From the NCBI RefSeq assembly GCF_026340095.1, contig NZ_JAPEPO010000001.1, positions 2,758,501 to 2,822,500 of the forward strand: a stretch of 64,000 nucleotides of DNA, read 5' to 3'. This DNA is from Streptomyces sp. NBC_01446. GTDB taxonomy: Bacteria; Actinomycetota; Actinomycetes; Streptomycetales; Streptomycetaceae. The notes beneath the pieces are model-generated. The model made no database searches, was not told the origin of the DNA, and worked only from the letters and a program-made list of their open reading frames with translations. How positions within the stretch are numbered: position 1 is the stretch's first letter; each line of letters begins with the position of its first letter. This document shows, one piece after another, positions 7,326 to 15,499 of the stretch. Both the position numbers and the translations under genes were made by a program.

Positions 7326-8138
7326 GTGGACCGATCCCTAAGCGATCACACAGCCATGAGCTCAGATGATCTCGCTTTCTCTTCTCTGATCGTGAAGAGC
7401 CGACCGTCCGTACACATAGCTCTTCTCGGTGGTTTCGACCTCGTGGTCGGCGACGTCCCGGTGACAGTCCCGCTCGGCTCGAAGCGACTCCTGGCGTCAA
7501 TCGCGCTCAACTACCGCGCCTCTGTCCCTCGGACCTTGATCGCCGGAAGTCTTTGGCCCGAAGCATCCGAGCCTAGGGCGAACACGAACCTTCGGGCGGC
7601 GTTGTCACGCCTGCCCGACCTCGGCCGGCAAGCACTGGACGTCTCTCCCAGCGAGGTGCGTCTCGCGCGGGAGGTCACCGTCGACCTGTACCACGCCCGG
7701 TCGCTGGCCGAACGCATACTCGACCCCCACGTCCCGGCCGAGGACCTCGACCTCAACGCGGCGACCGTCGACCAGCTCTCCGCCGATCTGCTGCCCGGCT
7801 GGTACGACGAATGGGCCTTGCTCGAGGCGGAGCATTGGCGCCAGCTTCGACTCCATGCCCTCGAGAAACTGGCGGGAGAACTCATCGAGGCTGAGCAGTT
7901 CGCCGGGGCGGTGACGGCCGCCCATACGGCCGCCCAGGCAGATCCACTGCGGGAGAGCAGCCAGGTCTCGCTGATCCGCGCCTACCTGGCGGAAGGCAAC
8001 CTGGTCGAGGCACTGGACCACTTCGAACGCTACGCGCAGCGTCTGCGCAACGAGTTGGGACTCCGCCCCACACAGCAGCTGCGCCAGCTCGTGGCCGAAC
8101 TGCAGCAGTCACGCCCCGGTGGCGGATACTCGCATTAG
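7326..8138 (+). CDS. SARP-family transcriptional regulator (BTAD domain)
   Basis: A 270-residue protein, or 260 if ATG 7356 is used. Residues about 28-115 form an OmpR-like winged helix (IALLGGFDLVVGD...LLASIALNYRASVPRTLIAGSLWPEASEPRANTNLRAALSRL, in part). Residues about 120-265 form the bacterial transcriptional activator domain, with the typical HxxALEKLAGELIEAEQFAGAV and LRNELGLRPTQQLRQL segments. SARPs activate secondary-metabolite or developmental genes by recruiting RNA polymerase at direct repeats. No biosynthetic cluster is next to it. Its closest partners are two repeat-rich secreted proteins that converge on it across a strong terminator. Confidence 0.85.
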   Translation: MDRSLSDHTAMSSDDLAFSSLIVKSRPSVHIALLGGFDLVVGDVPVTVPLGSKRLLASIALNYRASVPRTLIAGSLWPEASEPRANTNLRAALSRLPDLGRQALDVSPSEVRLAREVTVDLYHARSLAERILDPHVPAEDLDLNAATVDQLSADLLPGWYDEWALLEAEHWRQLRLHALEKLAGELIEAEQFAGAVTAAHTAAQADPLRESSQVSLIRAYLAEGNLVEALDHFERYAQRLRNELGLRPTQQLRQLVAELQQSRPGGGYSH

Positions 8139-8285
8139 GGACCGCGAGGGGCACGGCCGGATCACATGTCTTGGCCTCCTGCGGCGGGTGATGCTCGTCC
8201 GTGGAACCCTCGTGCCGGGCGACCTAGACGATCTCCGGGTCGCGAACCCATGATGTCCGCGAGCGACGTGCTCGGTGGTGAACGT

Positions 8286-8323
8286 CTGCGAACCCGCCAC
8301 TGTTGCCCGTGGCGGGTTCGCAG
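8286..8323. terminator. Bidirectional terminator
   Basis: Perfect 15-bp arms (CTGCGAACCCGCCAC and complement) with an 8-nt loop, between the convergent ends of the SARP gene and the first repeat-protein gene. Confidence 0.85.
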
Positions 8324-8378
8324 AGTCGAAGCGGGCCGGCACATGTGTGGTGTGTTCAGCTCGCAGCCGTGGTCACTA

Positions 8379-9150
8379 CTACCCGATCGCCTGGTTGCCC
8401 TGGTTCGTGCCACCAGTGCCCCCGACAGCCTGGTTGCCCTGGTTGGTGCCGCCAGTGCCCCCGACAGCCTGGTTGCCCTGGTTGGTGCCGCCAGTGTTTC
8501 CGATCGCCTGGTTGCCCTGGTTGGTGCCGCCAGTGCCCCCGATCGCCTGGTTGCCCTGGTTCACTGTGCCCCCGGTCCCGACAGCCTGGTTGCCCTGGTT
8601 CGTGCCGCCAGTGCCACCGATCGCCTGGTTGCCCTGGTTCGTGCCGCCAGTGCCACCGATCGCCTGGTTCCCCTGGTTGGTGCCGCCAGTGCCACCGATC
8701 GCCTGGTTCCCCTGGTTCGTGCCGCCAGTGCCCCCGATCGCCTGGTTCCCCTGGTTCACTGTGCCCCCGGTCCCGACAGCCTGGTTGCCCTGGTTCGTGC
8801 CGCCAGTGCCCCCGATCGCCTGGTTCCCCTGGTTCACTGTGCCCCCGGTCCCGACAGCCTGGTTGCCCTGGTTCGTGCCGCCAGTGCCCCCGATCGCCTG
8901 GTTACCCTGGTTCACCCTGCCCCCGGTCCCGACAGCCTGGTTGCCCTGGTTCGTGCCGCCAGTGCCACCGATCGCCTGGTTCCCCTGGTTCACCCTGCCC
9001 CCGGTCCCGACAGCCTGGTTGCCCTGGTTCGTGCCGCCAGTGTTTCCGATCGCCTGGTTACCCTGGTTCACCCTGCCCCTGTTCCCGACAGCCTGGTTAC
9101 CCTGGTTCACCCTGCCCCTGTTCCCGACGGCCTGGTTACCCTGGTTGACG
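8379..9150 (-). repeat. 39-bp tandem coding repeat array, about 20 units
   Basis: The core unit CAGCCTGGTT(G/C)CCCTGGTT(C/G) (plus strand) recurs every 39 bp with few third-position changes. Several adjacent units are identical, which points to recent expansion or gene conversion. Copy number probably varies between strains. Confidence 0.9.
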
Positions 9151-9332
9151 CGCGAGGGGCAGACGTTCGGCCTGGGTTGCTTGCCGCAGAGATTCGGTGC
9201 GGCAGTCGAGGCCTTTGGTGCCGCCTGATGTGCTGCTGTGGCGGTCGCCGCGCCTGCCCCGAGAGCAAGTGCCGCGGCCAGGCCGGATGCGCCGATCAGG
9301 CTAGGTATGCGACGCCGGATGCTTGTCACCAT
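8379..9332 (-). CDS. Secreted protein of twenty 13-residue NQGNQA repeats
   Basis: A 317-residue protein. GTG/ATG 9332 is chosen for GGAAG six bases upstream. Residues 1-40 are a Sec signal peptide with an Arg-rich start and a cleavable ATATAA region. A short mature N-terminus has two cysteines (NLCGK and NVCPS). The remainder, to the stop codon, is twenty copies of NQGNQA(V/I)G followed by five Gly/Thr/Arg/Asn-rich residues, exactly 13 residues (39 bp) each. There is no anchor, no LPXTG and no chaplin domain. The period and Asn/Gln ladder suggest a beta-solenoid or amyloid-like fibre on the hyphal surface. I know of no assigned function; structure and role are inference. Confidence 0.8.
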   Translation of the reverse strand: MVTSIRRRIPSLIGASGLAAALALGAGAATATAAHQAAPKASTAAPNLCGKQPRPNVCPSRVNQGNQAVGNRGRVNQGNQAVGNRGRVNQGNQAIGNTGGTNQGNQAVGTGGRVNQGNQAIGGTGGTNQGNQAVGTGGRVNQGNQAIGGTGGTNQGNQAVGTGGTVNQGNQAIGGTGGTNQGNQAVGTGGTVNQGNQAIGGTGGTNQGNQAIGGTGGTNQGNQAIGGTGGTNQGNQAIGGTGGTNQGNQAVGTGGTVNQGNQAIGGTGGTNQGNQAIGNTGGTNQGNQAVGGTGGTNQGNQAVGGTGGTNQGNQAIG

Positions 9333-9655
9333 GGTGGCTTCCTTACATGTGAAAGCGGGGTTGCGCTTACCTGTCCCAGTCATCGTGGGGCGCCGGGCAT
9401 CACCGTCGCGTGACGCTGGCGTGACAGGGCTGGCGGCCTTCGCCGACGAGCATCTGCTGCAGCCGACTCTCATGGTTCAGCCCCACCGCGTCGGCCTCAC
9501 GTCAGCGCCATACTTGCGCTCGATGCCATGTGCCCCGGGGGCAGGGCCGAGGCCCATTCGCCAGATCCCACCCCGAAACCGGCGAAACCCGCCACGAGAC
9601 CGTGACGGGTTCATGTTGCCGAAGCCGATCGGCAGGGTCGGCGCCTCCAGGTGCC
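9333..9655. other. Spacer between the two repeat-protein genes
   Basis: This 323-bp stretch contains no convincing gene. It should hold the promoter of the first repeat protein; I could not recognise a clear -35/-10 pair. A weak AACCCG/CGGGTT pair near 9588-9612 may end the second gene. Confidence 0.4.
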
Positions 9656-10351
9656 CTACACAGTCTGCGCCTGCTTCAGATTCAACTGCTGGATGGCCGA
9701 CGCGAACGCGATCGTGGGCCTGTTTGCCTGGTTGTTCTGATTGATGCCACCAGAGGAACCATTTGCCTGGTTGTTCTGGTTGACGCCGCCGGAGGAACCA
9801 TTTGCCTGGTTGTTCTGGTTGACGCCGCCGGAGGTGCTGTTTACCTGGTTGTTCTGGTTGACGCCACCAGAGGAACCATTTACCTGGTTGTTCTGGTTGA
9901 CGCCACCAGAGGAACCATTTGCCTGGTTGTTCTGGTTGACGCCACCAGAGGCGCTAACTGTCTGGTTGTTCTGCTTGACGCCACCGGAGGCGCTAATCGT
10001 CTGGTTGTTCTGGTTCGTCCCGCCGGTGGTCCCGACCAGCTGGCGCGGCATTTCCGAGAGGCGGTCCAGCAGGCCGACAGTGCGGAGGAGGCCCCCCGTC
10101 TGCGCGTTCGCCTGCCACGCGGCGGTCCGGTTCACACTCTTCGACGCCTTCCCCTTCTGCGCCTCTCTCCTCTTTTCCGCCGATTGCTGCGCTTGCGGGT
10201 TGACGTCGCGCAACAAACCGACGGCGGCGAATGGCCGAGTTCCTCCGCGGCCGGAGTCGCTGTAGTTGGCGGCATAGGCGCTTCCCGAGCCGAGAACAAC
10301 CAGACCGCCGACCGCTGCAGCGGCGATCACGACCTTCTGGAGCATGAGCAT
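9656..10351 (-). CDS. Secreted protein with eight 13-residue NQNNQ repeats
   Basis: A 231-residue protein from ATG 10351 (GGAGG ten bases upstream). Residues 1-28 are a signal peptide ending GSAYA. Residues about 29-110 are a basic, helical region unlike the first repeat protein (SAEKRREAQKGKASKSV and TVGLLDRLSEMP). Then come eight units of (N/K)QNNQ(A/T/V) plus seven Ser/Gly-rich residues, again with a period of 13, and a short tail without cysteines. The two repeat genes lie head to tail, 323 bp apart, and share the repeat period but not the flanking domains. They may form a two-component surface fibre, one part with a basic adaptor domain. This is inference. Confidence 0.78.
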   Translation of the reverse strand: MLMLQKVVIAAAAVGGLVVLGSGSAYAANYSDSGRGGTRPFAAVGLLRDVNPQAQQSAEKRREAQKGKASKSVNRTAAWQANAQTGGLLRTVGLLDRLSEMPRQLVGTTGGTNQNNQTISASGGVKQNNQTVSASGGVNQNNQANGSSGGVNQNNQVNGSSGGVNQNNQVNSTSGGVNQNNQANGSSGGVNQNNQANGSSGGINQNNQANRPTIAFASAIQQLNLKQAQTV

Positions 10352-10602
10352 GAAATCTTGCCCTCCGCGCATCTGCAGTACAGAGCTGCATTACCCATTG
10401 CAATGCAATGACTGCTTAACGTACATGCGCATCGGGTGGGTCCAGCGCCAGGGAGCCGTGTCGCGCCTCCCGATCACTCATTCATCCTCTCCAGCAGCGC
10501 TTCACGCGCGTACGCCGTGAGCTCAGTACGCCCCGAGTACGTGCCGGCCAACCACGGGTCAAGGGCAGCTCGCATGCCCGGAAAGGGTTTCCCTACTTCA
10601 TC

Positions 10603-10638
10603 ACTTCATCGAGGCTCGCCACTTCATCGAGGCTCGCC
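10603..10638. repeat. 18-bp perfect tandem duplication over a stop codon
   Basis: ACTTCATCGAGGCTCGCC occurs twice in direct contact. The right copy contains the stop codon (10624-10626) and last codons of the DUF89 gene; the left copy repeats them in the 3' untranslated region. Confidence 0.9.
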
Positions 10639-11835
10639 CCGTACCTGGATCACGGCATGCGTTCCCTGTGTTCGCCAGGATTCGGGTTCCGAATCGTTCA
10701 GCGCGTCCTCCGTTTGTTTTTCCAGGCCCACGATTACGTCTGATTTAAGGGTACGTAGGGCTGCTACGGGGGTTGGGAAGTAGGAGGTGCACGTGGGGAA
10801 TGGGGTTGTGGGGGGCCGGAGTTGGTCGCCTACTAGACGGCGGTAGTTCAGGTCGCCCTTCAGGATCGTCAGTGTGGCTTTCTCGAAGTGCTTCCTCAGG
10901 TCGCCCGGCATTGCGGCGTACGACAGCGGGGCGCAGGAGAACGGGTGGGCGAGGAGCTGCAGTTGGCCCGTTGATGTCGCTTGCCATAGGCGTTCGCCCG
11001 CCTCGCCTGCCTCGCCCGGAGCTCGCTTCAGGTGGCGCAGGGCGTCGATCACGTCCATGGGGGTCGCGTCGGAGACGTAGTACGGGTGTGGCTTTACGTG
11101 GAGGACCACTTGTTCCGCGTGTGCGTGGCGTAGGAAGTGGTCGATGAGGAGGAGGTCGGGGACCAGTTCGCGGCCCGCGTTGTCCGCCACCATGTGCACT
11201 GTGTTCCCGGCCCCCGGCGGCAGCAGCGACCACAGGCGTTCCGAGTCGTCCACCAGGAGGGGGGTGGTGGGGGTGTCGGTGGCGTTCGCGGTGAGTTGGA
11301 AGCCCAGGTCCGCACGGTTGCCCCACAGTGAGCCGTGGAGCAGGGCCCGGGCCTGGGTTTTTGGTGGTTCCTGCGCGAGGCGGTCCAGGGCCGTCAGTTC
11401 CGCCTGCGCCTCCGGGCTCCGGAGCTCCGCCTGCTTGAAGGGGCGGAACGGGTCGATGCCCTGCCACGGTCCGGCGGCGTCGAAGTAGCCGACCGCGCCC
11501 AGCAGCCTGCGGTAGAAGTAGCTCTCCGCCCACAGGAACGGCGCGTCGAACCACGAACCGCCCACGTGCTCGCCGCTCCCCCACTCCTCCCACTGTTCGC
11601 GGTCCCGGGCGTCGGCCGGCAGCGGTTCCATCACGCCGGCCGGATCCGTGCTCTCCCTCAGGAACGCGTCCAGTGCCCGCTGCCGCTCCGGGTCGTACGG
11701 GAACGCGTCCCGCACCCGCTGGATGAGCGCCGGGTGCCGTTCGCGCAGCACGCTGTACGGGAACGATCCGGGGGCGTTGCTCCGGATCACGTCGTCAACA
11801 TCTTCGACATCTTCGACATCTTCAACGTTCTCCAT
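10624..11835 (-). CDS. DUF89 / ARMT1-like damage-control phosphatase
   Basis: A 403-residue protein. The DUF89 core is clear: VADNAGRELVPDLLLID (D218, N219 and nearby acidic residues bind metal), then HVKPHPYYVSDAT (about 247-258), and LKGDLNYRRLVGD near residue 330. Family members are metal-dependent phosphatases that act on damaged or reactive sugar phosphates and similar metabolites; the true substrate here is unknown. The N-terminus reads MENVEDVEDVEDVD, encoded by a 9-bp repeat right at the start codon. The gene overlaps the end of the upstream TetR gene by 14 bp, so the two are co-transcribed and translationally linked. The last codons lie in an 18-bp tandem duplication. Confidence 0.85.
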   Translation of the reverse strand: MENVEDVEDVEDVDDVIRSNAPGSFPYSVLRERHPALIQRVRDAFPYDPERQRALDAFLRESTDPAGVMEPLPADARDREQWEEWGSGEHVGGSWFDAPFLWAESYFYRRLLGAVGYFDAAGPWQGIDPFRPFKQAELRSPEAQAELTALDRLAQEPPKTQARALLHGSLWGNRADLGFQLTANATDTPTTPLLVDDSERLWSLLPPGAGNTVHMVADNAGRELVPDLLLIDHFLRHAHAEQVVLHVKPHPYYVSDATPMDVIDALRHLKRAPGEAGEAGERLWQATSTGQLQLLAHPFSCAPLSYAAMPGDLRKHFEKATLTILKGDLNYRRLVGDQLRPPTTPFPTCTSYFPTPVAALRTLKSDVIVGLEKQTEDALNDSEPESWRTQGTHAVIQVRGEPR

Positions 11836-12442
11836 GGCCGATTGATCCTCCGGTCGTCGGGCCGAGCAGCATCGTCACCAGTCTTTCCGTCTGTTCGCCC
11901 GGATCGCGTGCCGTGTCTCCCCATGTCGTCATCAAAAGGTGGTGGACCGTCCCGACCAGCGCCAGCGCCGTCGCCGTCGTGTCCGTGGCGGGGGCGAGAC
12001 GGCCCCGTTCCACTTCCGCGTCCAAGTAGTCCGCGATCGACCGCTGGATAGCGTCGAAGCCCGGGGCGCCCGCCTCCAGAGCCTCACGGATACGGAGCGA
12101 GGCCGCCGGGGTCGAGACCGCCAGGCTCGCCGTCGTGGGGTTCAGGGACGTCAGGAGCGCATAGCCGATCGTCTTGAGGTTGGCCGCCACCGTGGACTCG
12201 CCCGCGCGGCCCGGGAGATCCTCCGCCAGGCGCGCCGTGCCGGCGAAGCGGGCCAGGACCAGTTCCGCGACGAGTTCGTCCAGGCCCGCGAAGTGCTTGT
12301 GCAGCATGCCCTTCGCGCAGCCGGCCTCGGTCGTGATCGCTCTGCTCGTCAGGCCCGACGGGCCCTCGCGCGCCAGGATCCGCTCCGCCGCGTCGAAGAG
12401 CCGTTCTCTTACGTCGGGGATCGCCACTCCGCGCGGGGACAT
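11822..12442 (-). CDS. TetR-family regulator
   Basis: About 206 residues from ATG 12442, chosen for AAGAGG close upstream; ATG 12469 is possible. Residues 10-55 give the TetR helix-turn-helix (RERLFDAAERILAREG, then LTSRAITTEAGCAKGMLHKHFAG). The C-terminal domain is helical and presumably binds a ligand. It is divergent from a methyltransferase gene and followed by the overlapping DUF89 gene. Two copies of TATGGGC-N4-GCCCAT stand in the divergent spacer and are the obvious candidates for its operators, so it likely represses both directions. Confidence 0.85.
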   Translation of the reverse strand: MSPRGVAIPDVRERLFDAAERILAREGPSGLTSRAITTEAGCAKGMLHKHFAGLDELVAELVLARFAGTARLAEDLPGRAGESTVAANLKTIGYALLTSLNPTTASLAVSTPAASLRIREALEAGAPGFDAIQRSIADYLDAEVERGRLAPATDTTATALALVGTVHHLLMTTWGDTARDPGEQTERLVTMLLGPTTGGSIGHGER

Positions 12443-12540
12443 GCCGCCTCTTCCCATCAGGTTCGCCATCGGGTCCGGGCCCGGCCATCAGCAGGCCCGG
12501 CCATCGGGTCCGGTTTCGGTACGACCGTATGTCCACCGTC

Positions 12541-12581
12541 CCGGGCCATGCGCTTTCAGTCGTTCCGGGCCATGCGCTTTC
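12541..12581. repeat. 25-bp direct repeat
   Basis: CCGGGCCATGCGCTTTC occurs at about 12541-12557 and again at 12566-12582, a 25-bp step, in the tetR leader. It abuts the operator pair and may reflect a local duplication of regulatory DNA. Confidence 0.6.
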
Positions 12582-12596
12582 CATGCCCTTGCCATC

Positions 12597-12638
12597 AGTA
12601 TGGGCGCATGCCCATACTCGCTATGGGCGGGTGCCCAT
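12597..12638. promoter_or_regulatory. Tandem palindromic operators of the TetR regulator
   Basis: Site 1 (12597-12618) is AGTATGGGC-N4-GCCCATACT, a perfect inverted repeat. Site 2 (12623-12638) is ATGGGC-N4-GCCCAT, the same core. Centres are 23 bp apart, about two helical turns, so two dimers could bind on one face. They lie 40-80 bp before the methyltransferase start and upstream of tetR, as expected for control of both. Confidence 0.7.
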
Positions 12639-12678
12639 TCTAGTCCCGGCCCGTCCGTCGCAACGAGGGGGTACCGCT

Positions 12679-13608
12679 GTGCCGCACATCGTGAACGTCG
12701 ATCAGCCCCAGGCCTGGAACGGGTATGAAGGTGAGCACTGGGCCCGCAACCAGGACCGCTGGGACGCCGTGAACGCGGAGTTCAACCGGCCTCTCCTCGA
12801 CGCCGCCGCGGTACGCCCCGGCGAGCGGGTCCTCGACGTCGGCTGCGGCGCCGGGGCCACCACCCGCCTCGCCGCCCGGCGCGCGGGCCCGGACGGACGG
12901 GCGCTGGGGGTCGATCTGTCCGGGCCCATGCTGGCCCGGGCCGAGGAGACCGCTCGGCAGGAAGGGGCGGTCGGCGTCAGCTTCGAGCGGGGCGACGCCC
13001 AGATCCACCCCTTCCCCGCCGGGGCCTTCGACGTCGCCATCAGCCGGTTCGGCGTGATGTTCTTCGCCGACCCCGTCGCCGCCTTCGCCAACATCCGGCG
13101 CGCCCTCCGGCCGGGCGGGAGGCTGGCGTTCATCTGCGCCGCCGAGCCCGAGCGCAACGACTGGCTCCGGGCCATCGCCGGGCTGCGCGGCATCCTGCCC
13201 GTCGGCGGCTTCGGGGATCCGGGCGAGCGGGACACTTCACGCAGCCCGGGGATGTTCTCCCTGGCCGACCCCGACGCCACGCGCGAGGTGCTGTCCGGCG
13301 CCGGGTTCGCGGGCGTCGAGGTACGGCGCGTGGAGGGGTACGGGCTGTGGGGGCGGGACGCCGGTGACGCCGCCGCGTTCCTGCTCGACTCCGGGCCCGG
13401 AAGGCATCTGACCGAACAAGTCGGCGGGGAGGCAAGGGAGTTGGCGCACCGTACCCTCACGAACACCCTGCACGCGTACGAGCGCGTCGGTGAGGGGAAT
13501 CCGGGCGGGAAAGGCGAGGTGCGGATGAAGAGCGTCGGATTCCTCGTCACCGCACACACCCCGGAAGAGGCCCCCTGCCCCCTGGCCAAGACCTCACCTA
13601 CAGTGTGA
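12679..13608 (+). CDS. SAM-dependent methyltransferase (class I)
   Basis: A 309-residue protein from GTG 12679, with GAGGGG nine bases upstream. Motif I is VLDVGCGAGATT near residue 53, followed by the acidic loop GVDLSGPMLARAEE, FDVAISRFGVMFFADP as motif II, and ALRPGGRLAF as post-II. This is the ubiE/methyltransf_11 type that methylates small molecules in the cytoplasm; the substrate is not evident. It lies divergent from tetR with paired operators in its promoter, so it is probably the main target of that repressor and may modify the inducing compound or a related one. Confidence 0.85.
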   Translation: MPHIVNVDQPQAWNGYEGEHWARNQDRWDAVNAEFNRPLLDAAAVRPGERVLDVGCGAGATTRLAARRAGPDGRALGVDLSGPMLARAEETARQEGAVGVSFERGDAQIHPFPAGAFDVAISRFGVMFFADPVAAFANIRRALRPGGRLAFICAAEPERNDWLRAIAGLRGILPVGGFGDPGERDTSRSPGMFSLADPDATREVLSGAGFAGVEVRRVEGYGLWGRDAGDAAAFLLDSGPGRHLTEQVGGEARELAHRTLTNTLHAYERVGEGNPGGKGEVRMKSVGFLVTAHTPEEAPCPLAKTSPTV

Positions 13609-13652
13609 AGATCCTGTGCCTACGCAGGAGTTCATCATCTGGGGGGGGCCTC

Positions 13653-14018
13653 ATGGCACTGTTCGGAAACGCGCACACCGTCGACCCGGTCGGCGCGCAG
13701 CAGGAGTACGCCAAGCTGTTCGGTCAGGGCGAGCAGGTGCAGGCCGCGTACCTGCTCATCCGCGACACCATCCTCTTCACCGACCGGCGCCTGATCTTCG
13801 TCGACAAGCAGGGGATCACCGGCAAGAAGGTGGAGTACCACTCCATCCCCTACCGCAGCATCACGCACTTCTCCGTCGAGACCGCCGGTCACTTCGACCT
13901 CGACGGTGAGCTCAAGATCTGGATCTCCGGCACGGCGGCGCCCGTCCAGAAGACGTTCAGCAAGGGCGTCGACATCTACGAGGTGCAGGCGATCCTGACG
14001 CAGTTCGTGGCCCGCTAG
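13653..14018 (+). CDS. Bacterial PH-domain protein
   Basis: A 121-residue protein from ATG 13653, just behind a GGGGGGG tract that serves as ribosome site. Almost the whole chain is one bacterial pleckstrin-homology-like domain: LIRDTILFTDRRLIFVDKQGITGKKVEYHSIPYRSITHFSVE is the typical strand pattern, with the C-terminal helix IYEVQAILTQFVA. The molecular role of these single-domain proteins is not established; some act as scaffolds near the membrane. It follows the methyltransferase by 44 bp and could be read through from it. The end of the gene is in an 18-bp tandem duplication. Confidence 0.85.
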   Translation: MALFGNAHTVDPVGAQQEYAKLFGQGEQVQAAYLLIRDTILFTDRRLIFVDKQGITGKKVEYHSIPYRSITHFSVETAGHFDLDGELKIWISGTAAPVQKTFSKGVDIYEVQAILTQFVAR

Positions 14019-14038
14019 GCGTTCGTGGCCCGCTAGGC
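14003..14038. repeat. 18-bp perfect tandem duplication over a stop codon
   Basis: GTTCGTGGCCCGCTAGGC occurs twice in contact; the first copy carries the final codons and TAG of the PH-domain gene. Confidence 0.9.
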
Positions 14039-14063
14039 ACAGCAGGCGCAACAGCGGCTTGGC

Positions 14064-14117
14064 GGCGGCATCTTCGTACGCAGCTACGTATGTGTATCTG
14101 CGTACGAAGGTGCCGCC
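14064..14117. terminator. Bidirectional terminator
   Basis: Two 20-nt arms (14064-14083 and 14098-14117), perfect except one position, enclose a 14-nt loop. It separates the convergent PH-domain and Ku genes. Confidence 0.88.
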
Positions 14118-14137
14118 GCCGGCCCACCACCCTCCCC

Positions 14138-15286
14138 CTAAGACGCCCGCCTGCGCGACGCCGTCTTCTTCGCCGGTGACTTCTTGGCGGTCGTCTTCTT
14201 GGCCGCGGCCTTCGAGGCGCCCGCCTTCGAGCCGCTCGCCTTCGACGTACTGGCCTTGGACGACGTACTGGCCTTGGAGGACGTACCGGCTCTGGAAGTA
14301 CTCGCCTTCGACGTGCTCGCCTTGTCTGCGGCCGTCGTCCTCGACGAGGCGGCCGACTTCCTGGCCGTGGTCTTCCTCGCCGTGCCGCTCCCGGACGCCG
14401 CCTGTTTCGCCTTCGTCGACGTCGACTTCTTCCCGCCGACCTCCTTCGGGGCCGTACGGGACTTCAGCGGGGTCACCTTCGCCTCCCGCTCCGGTGCGGC
14501 CGCGTCGCCCCGGGCCTCCTTGGCCGCCTTGACGCTGCTCTTCAGGGCCGCCATCAGGTCGATGACCTTTCCGCCACCCTCAGGGGCAGCAGGCGCCTCC
14601 ACCACACCCTCGCCGGACGCCTTCGCCTCGATCATCTCCTCGACCGCGGAACGGTAGTCGTCGTGCAGCGACTCCATGTCGACCTCGCCGAGGGTGTCCA
14701 TCAGCGCGTCCGCCAGGTCGAGTTCGGCCTCGCGCACGGTCACCTGGGTCTCGGGTGCCGCCTCCTCCGGGGCGCGCACCTCGTCGGGCCACAGCAGACC
14801 GTGCATCGCGATCACGTCGTCGACGACGCGCAGCATGCCGAGCCGCTCCCGACCCCGGAGGGCGAATTTGGCGATGGCGACCTTCTTGTTCCGCTTGAGC
14901 GCCTCGCGCAGCAGGGTGTACGGCTTCGCCGCGGGGACGCCATTCGCGGAGAGGTAGTAGGCGGCGTCCATCTGGAGGGGGTCGATCCGGTCGGCGGGGA
15001 CGAAGGCCACGATCTCGATGGTCCGCGTGGTCGGGATCGGCAGGGAGGCCAGATCCTCCTCCGTGATGGGGATGATCGCGCCGTCCGCCGCCTCGTACCC
15101 CTTGCCGATCTCCGCGGACGCGACCTCCTTCTCCTCCAGCTCGCAGACCTTGCGGTAGCGGATGCGGCCGCCGTCCTCCAGATGGATCTGCCGGAAGGAG
15201 ATCGAGTGGCTCTCAGTGGCGTTGACCAGCTTGATCGGGATGCTGACCAGGCCGAACGAGATGGCTCCGTTCCAAATGGATCGCAC
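14138..15286 (-). CDS. ku: Non-homologous end-joining protein Ku
   Basis: A 382-residue protein from GTG 15286, with AGAGGG seven bases upstream. Residues 1-255 are the bacterial Ku core, beginning RSIWNGAISFGLVSIPIKL and containing GKGYEAADGAIIPITEEDL and DDVIAMHGLLWPDEV. Ku homodimers thread onto DNA ends and recruit LigD-type activities. The last roughly 110 residues are a Lys/Ala/Ser/Thr tail, longer than the basic tail of short Ku proteins, with many SKAST-like repeats; such tails bind DNA without ends. It is divergent from the LigD polymerase gene, and the 213-bp shared promoter region holds degenerate CTCTGC repeats. Confidence 0.95.
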   Translation of the reverse strand: MRSIWNGAISFGLVSIPIKLVNATESHSISFRQIHLEDGGRIRYRKVCELEEKEVASAEIGKGYEAADGAIIPITEEDLASLPIPTTRTIEIVAFVPADRIDPLQMDAAYYLSANGVPAAKPYTLLREALKRNKKVAIAKFALRGRERLGMLRVVDDVIAMHGLLWPDEVRAPEEAAPETQVTVREAELDLADALMDTLGEVDMESLHDDYRSAVEEMIEAKASGEGVVEAPAAPEGGGKVIDLMAALKSSVKAAKEARGDAAAPEREAKVTPLKSRTAPKEVGGKKSTSTKAKQAASGSGTARKTTARKSAASSRTTAADKASTSKASTSRAGTSSKASTSSKASTSKASGSKAGASKAAAKKTTAKKSPAKKTASRRRAS

Positions 15287-15294
15287 GGTGTCCC

Positions 15295-15385
15295 TCTCTG
15301 CGTAGTGCTCTGCCGTAGTGCTCTGCCGTGGTGCTTGCCGTGGTGCTCTGCCTTGTGCTCTGCGTAGTGCTCTGCTGTGTGCCGC
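15295..15385. repeat. Degenerate tandem repeat in the Ku/LigD promoter region
   Basis: About six copies of a 13-14 bp unit like CTCTGCCGTGGTG run from just before the Ku ribosome site. They may be slippage products or a regulatory array; no known operator matches. Confidence 0.6.
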
Positions 15386-15499
15386 CTGTCGCGCCCTGCC
15401 GTGGCCGAGCCCGTCAGCCACCCCAGCACCGACACCGCCGTAGCCGCCTCCGCCGTAGCCGTTTGGGACAGCTCACGATTTCCGTGGGATTCTCATCGT

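Noticed and set aside
8379..9150. Regular 39-bp repeats that could suggest a CRISPR array
   Set aside because: The repeats are contiguous, lack unique spacers and encode a signal-peptide-bearing protein in one continuous frame.
8166..9413. Long open frames on the plus strand across the repeat array
   Set aside because: They only reflect the repeat period being a multiple of three; the minus frame has a signal peptide and ribosome site.
13605..13652. Longer N-terminus of the PH-domain protein
   Set aside because: The extra residues come from GC-poor leader sequence; ATG 13653 directly follows a strong poly-G ribosome site.
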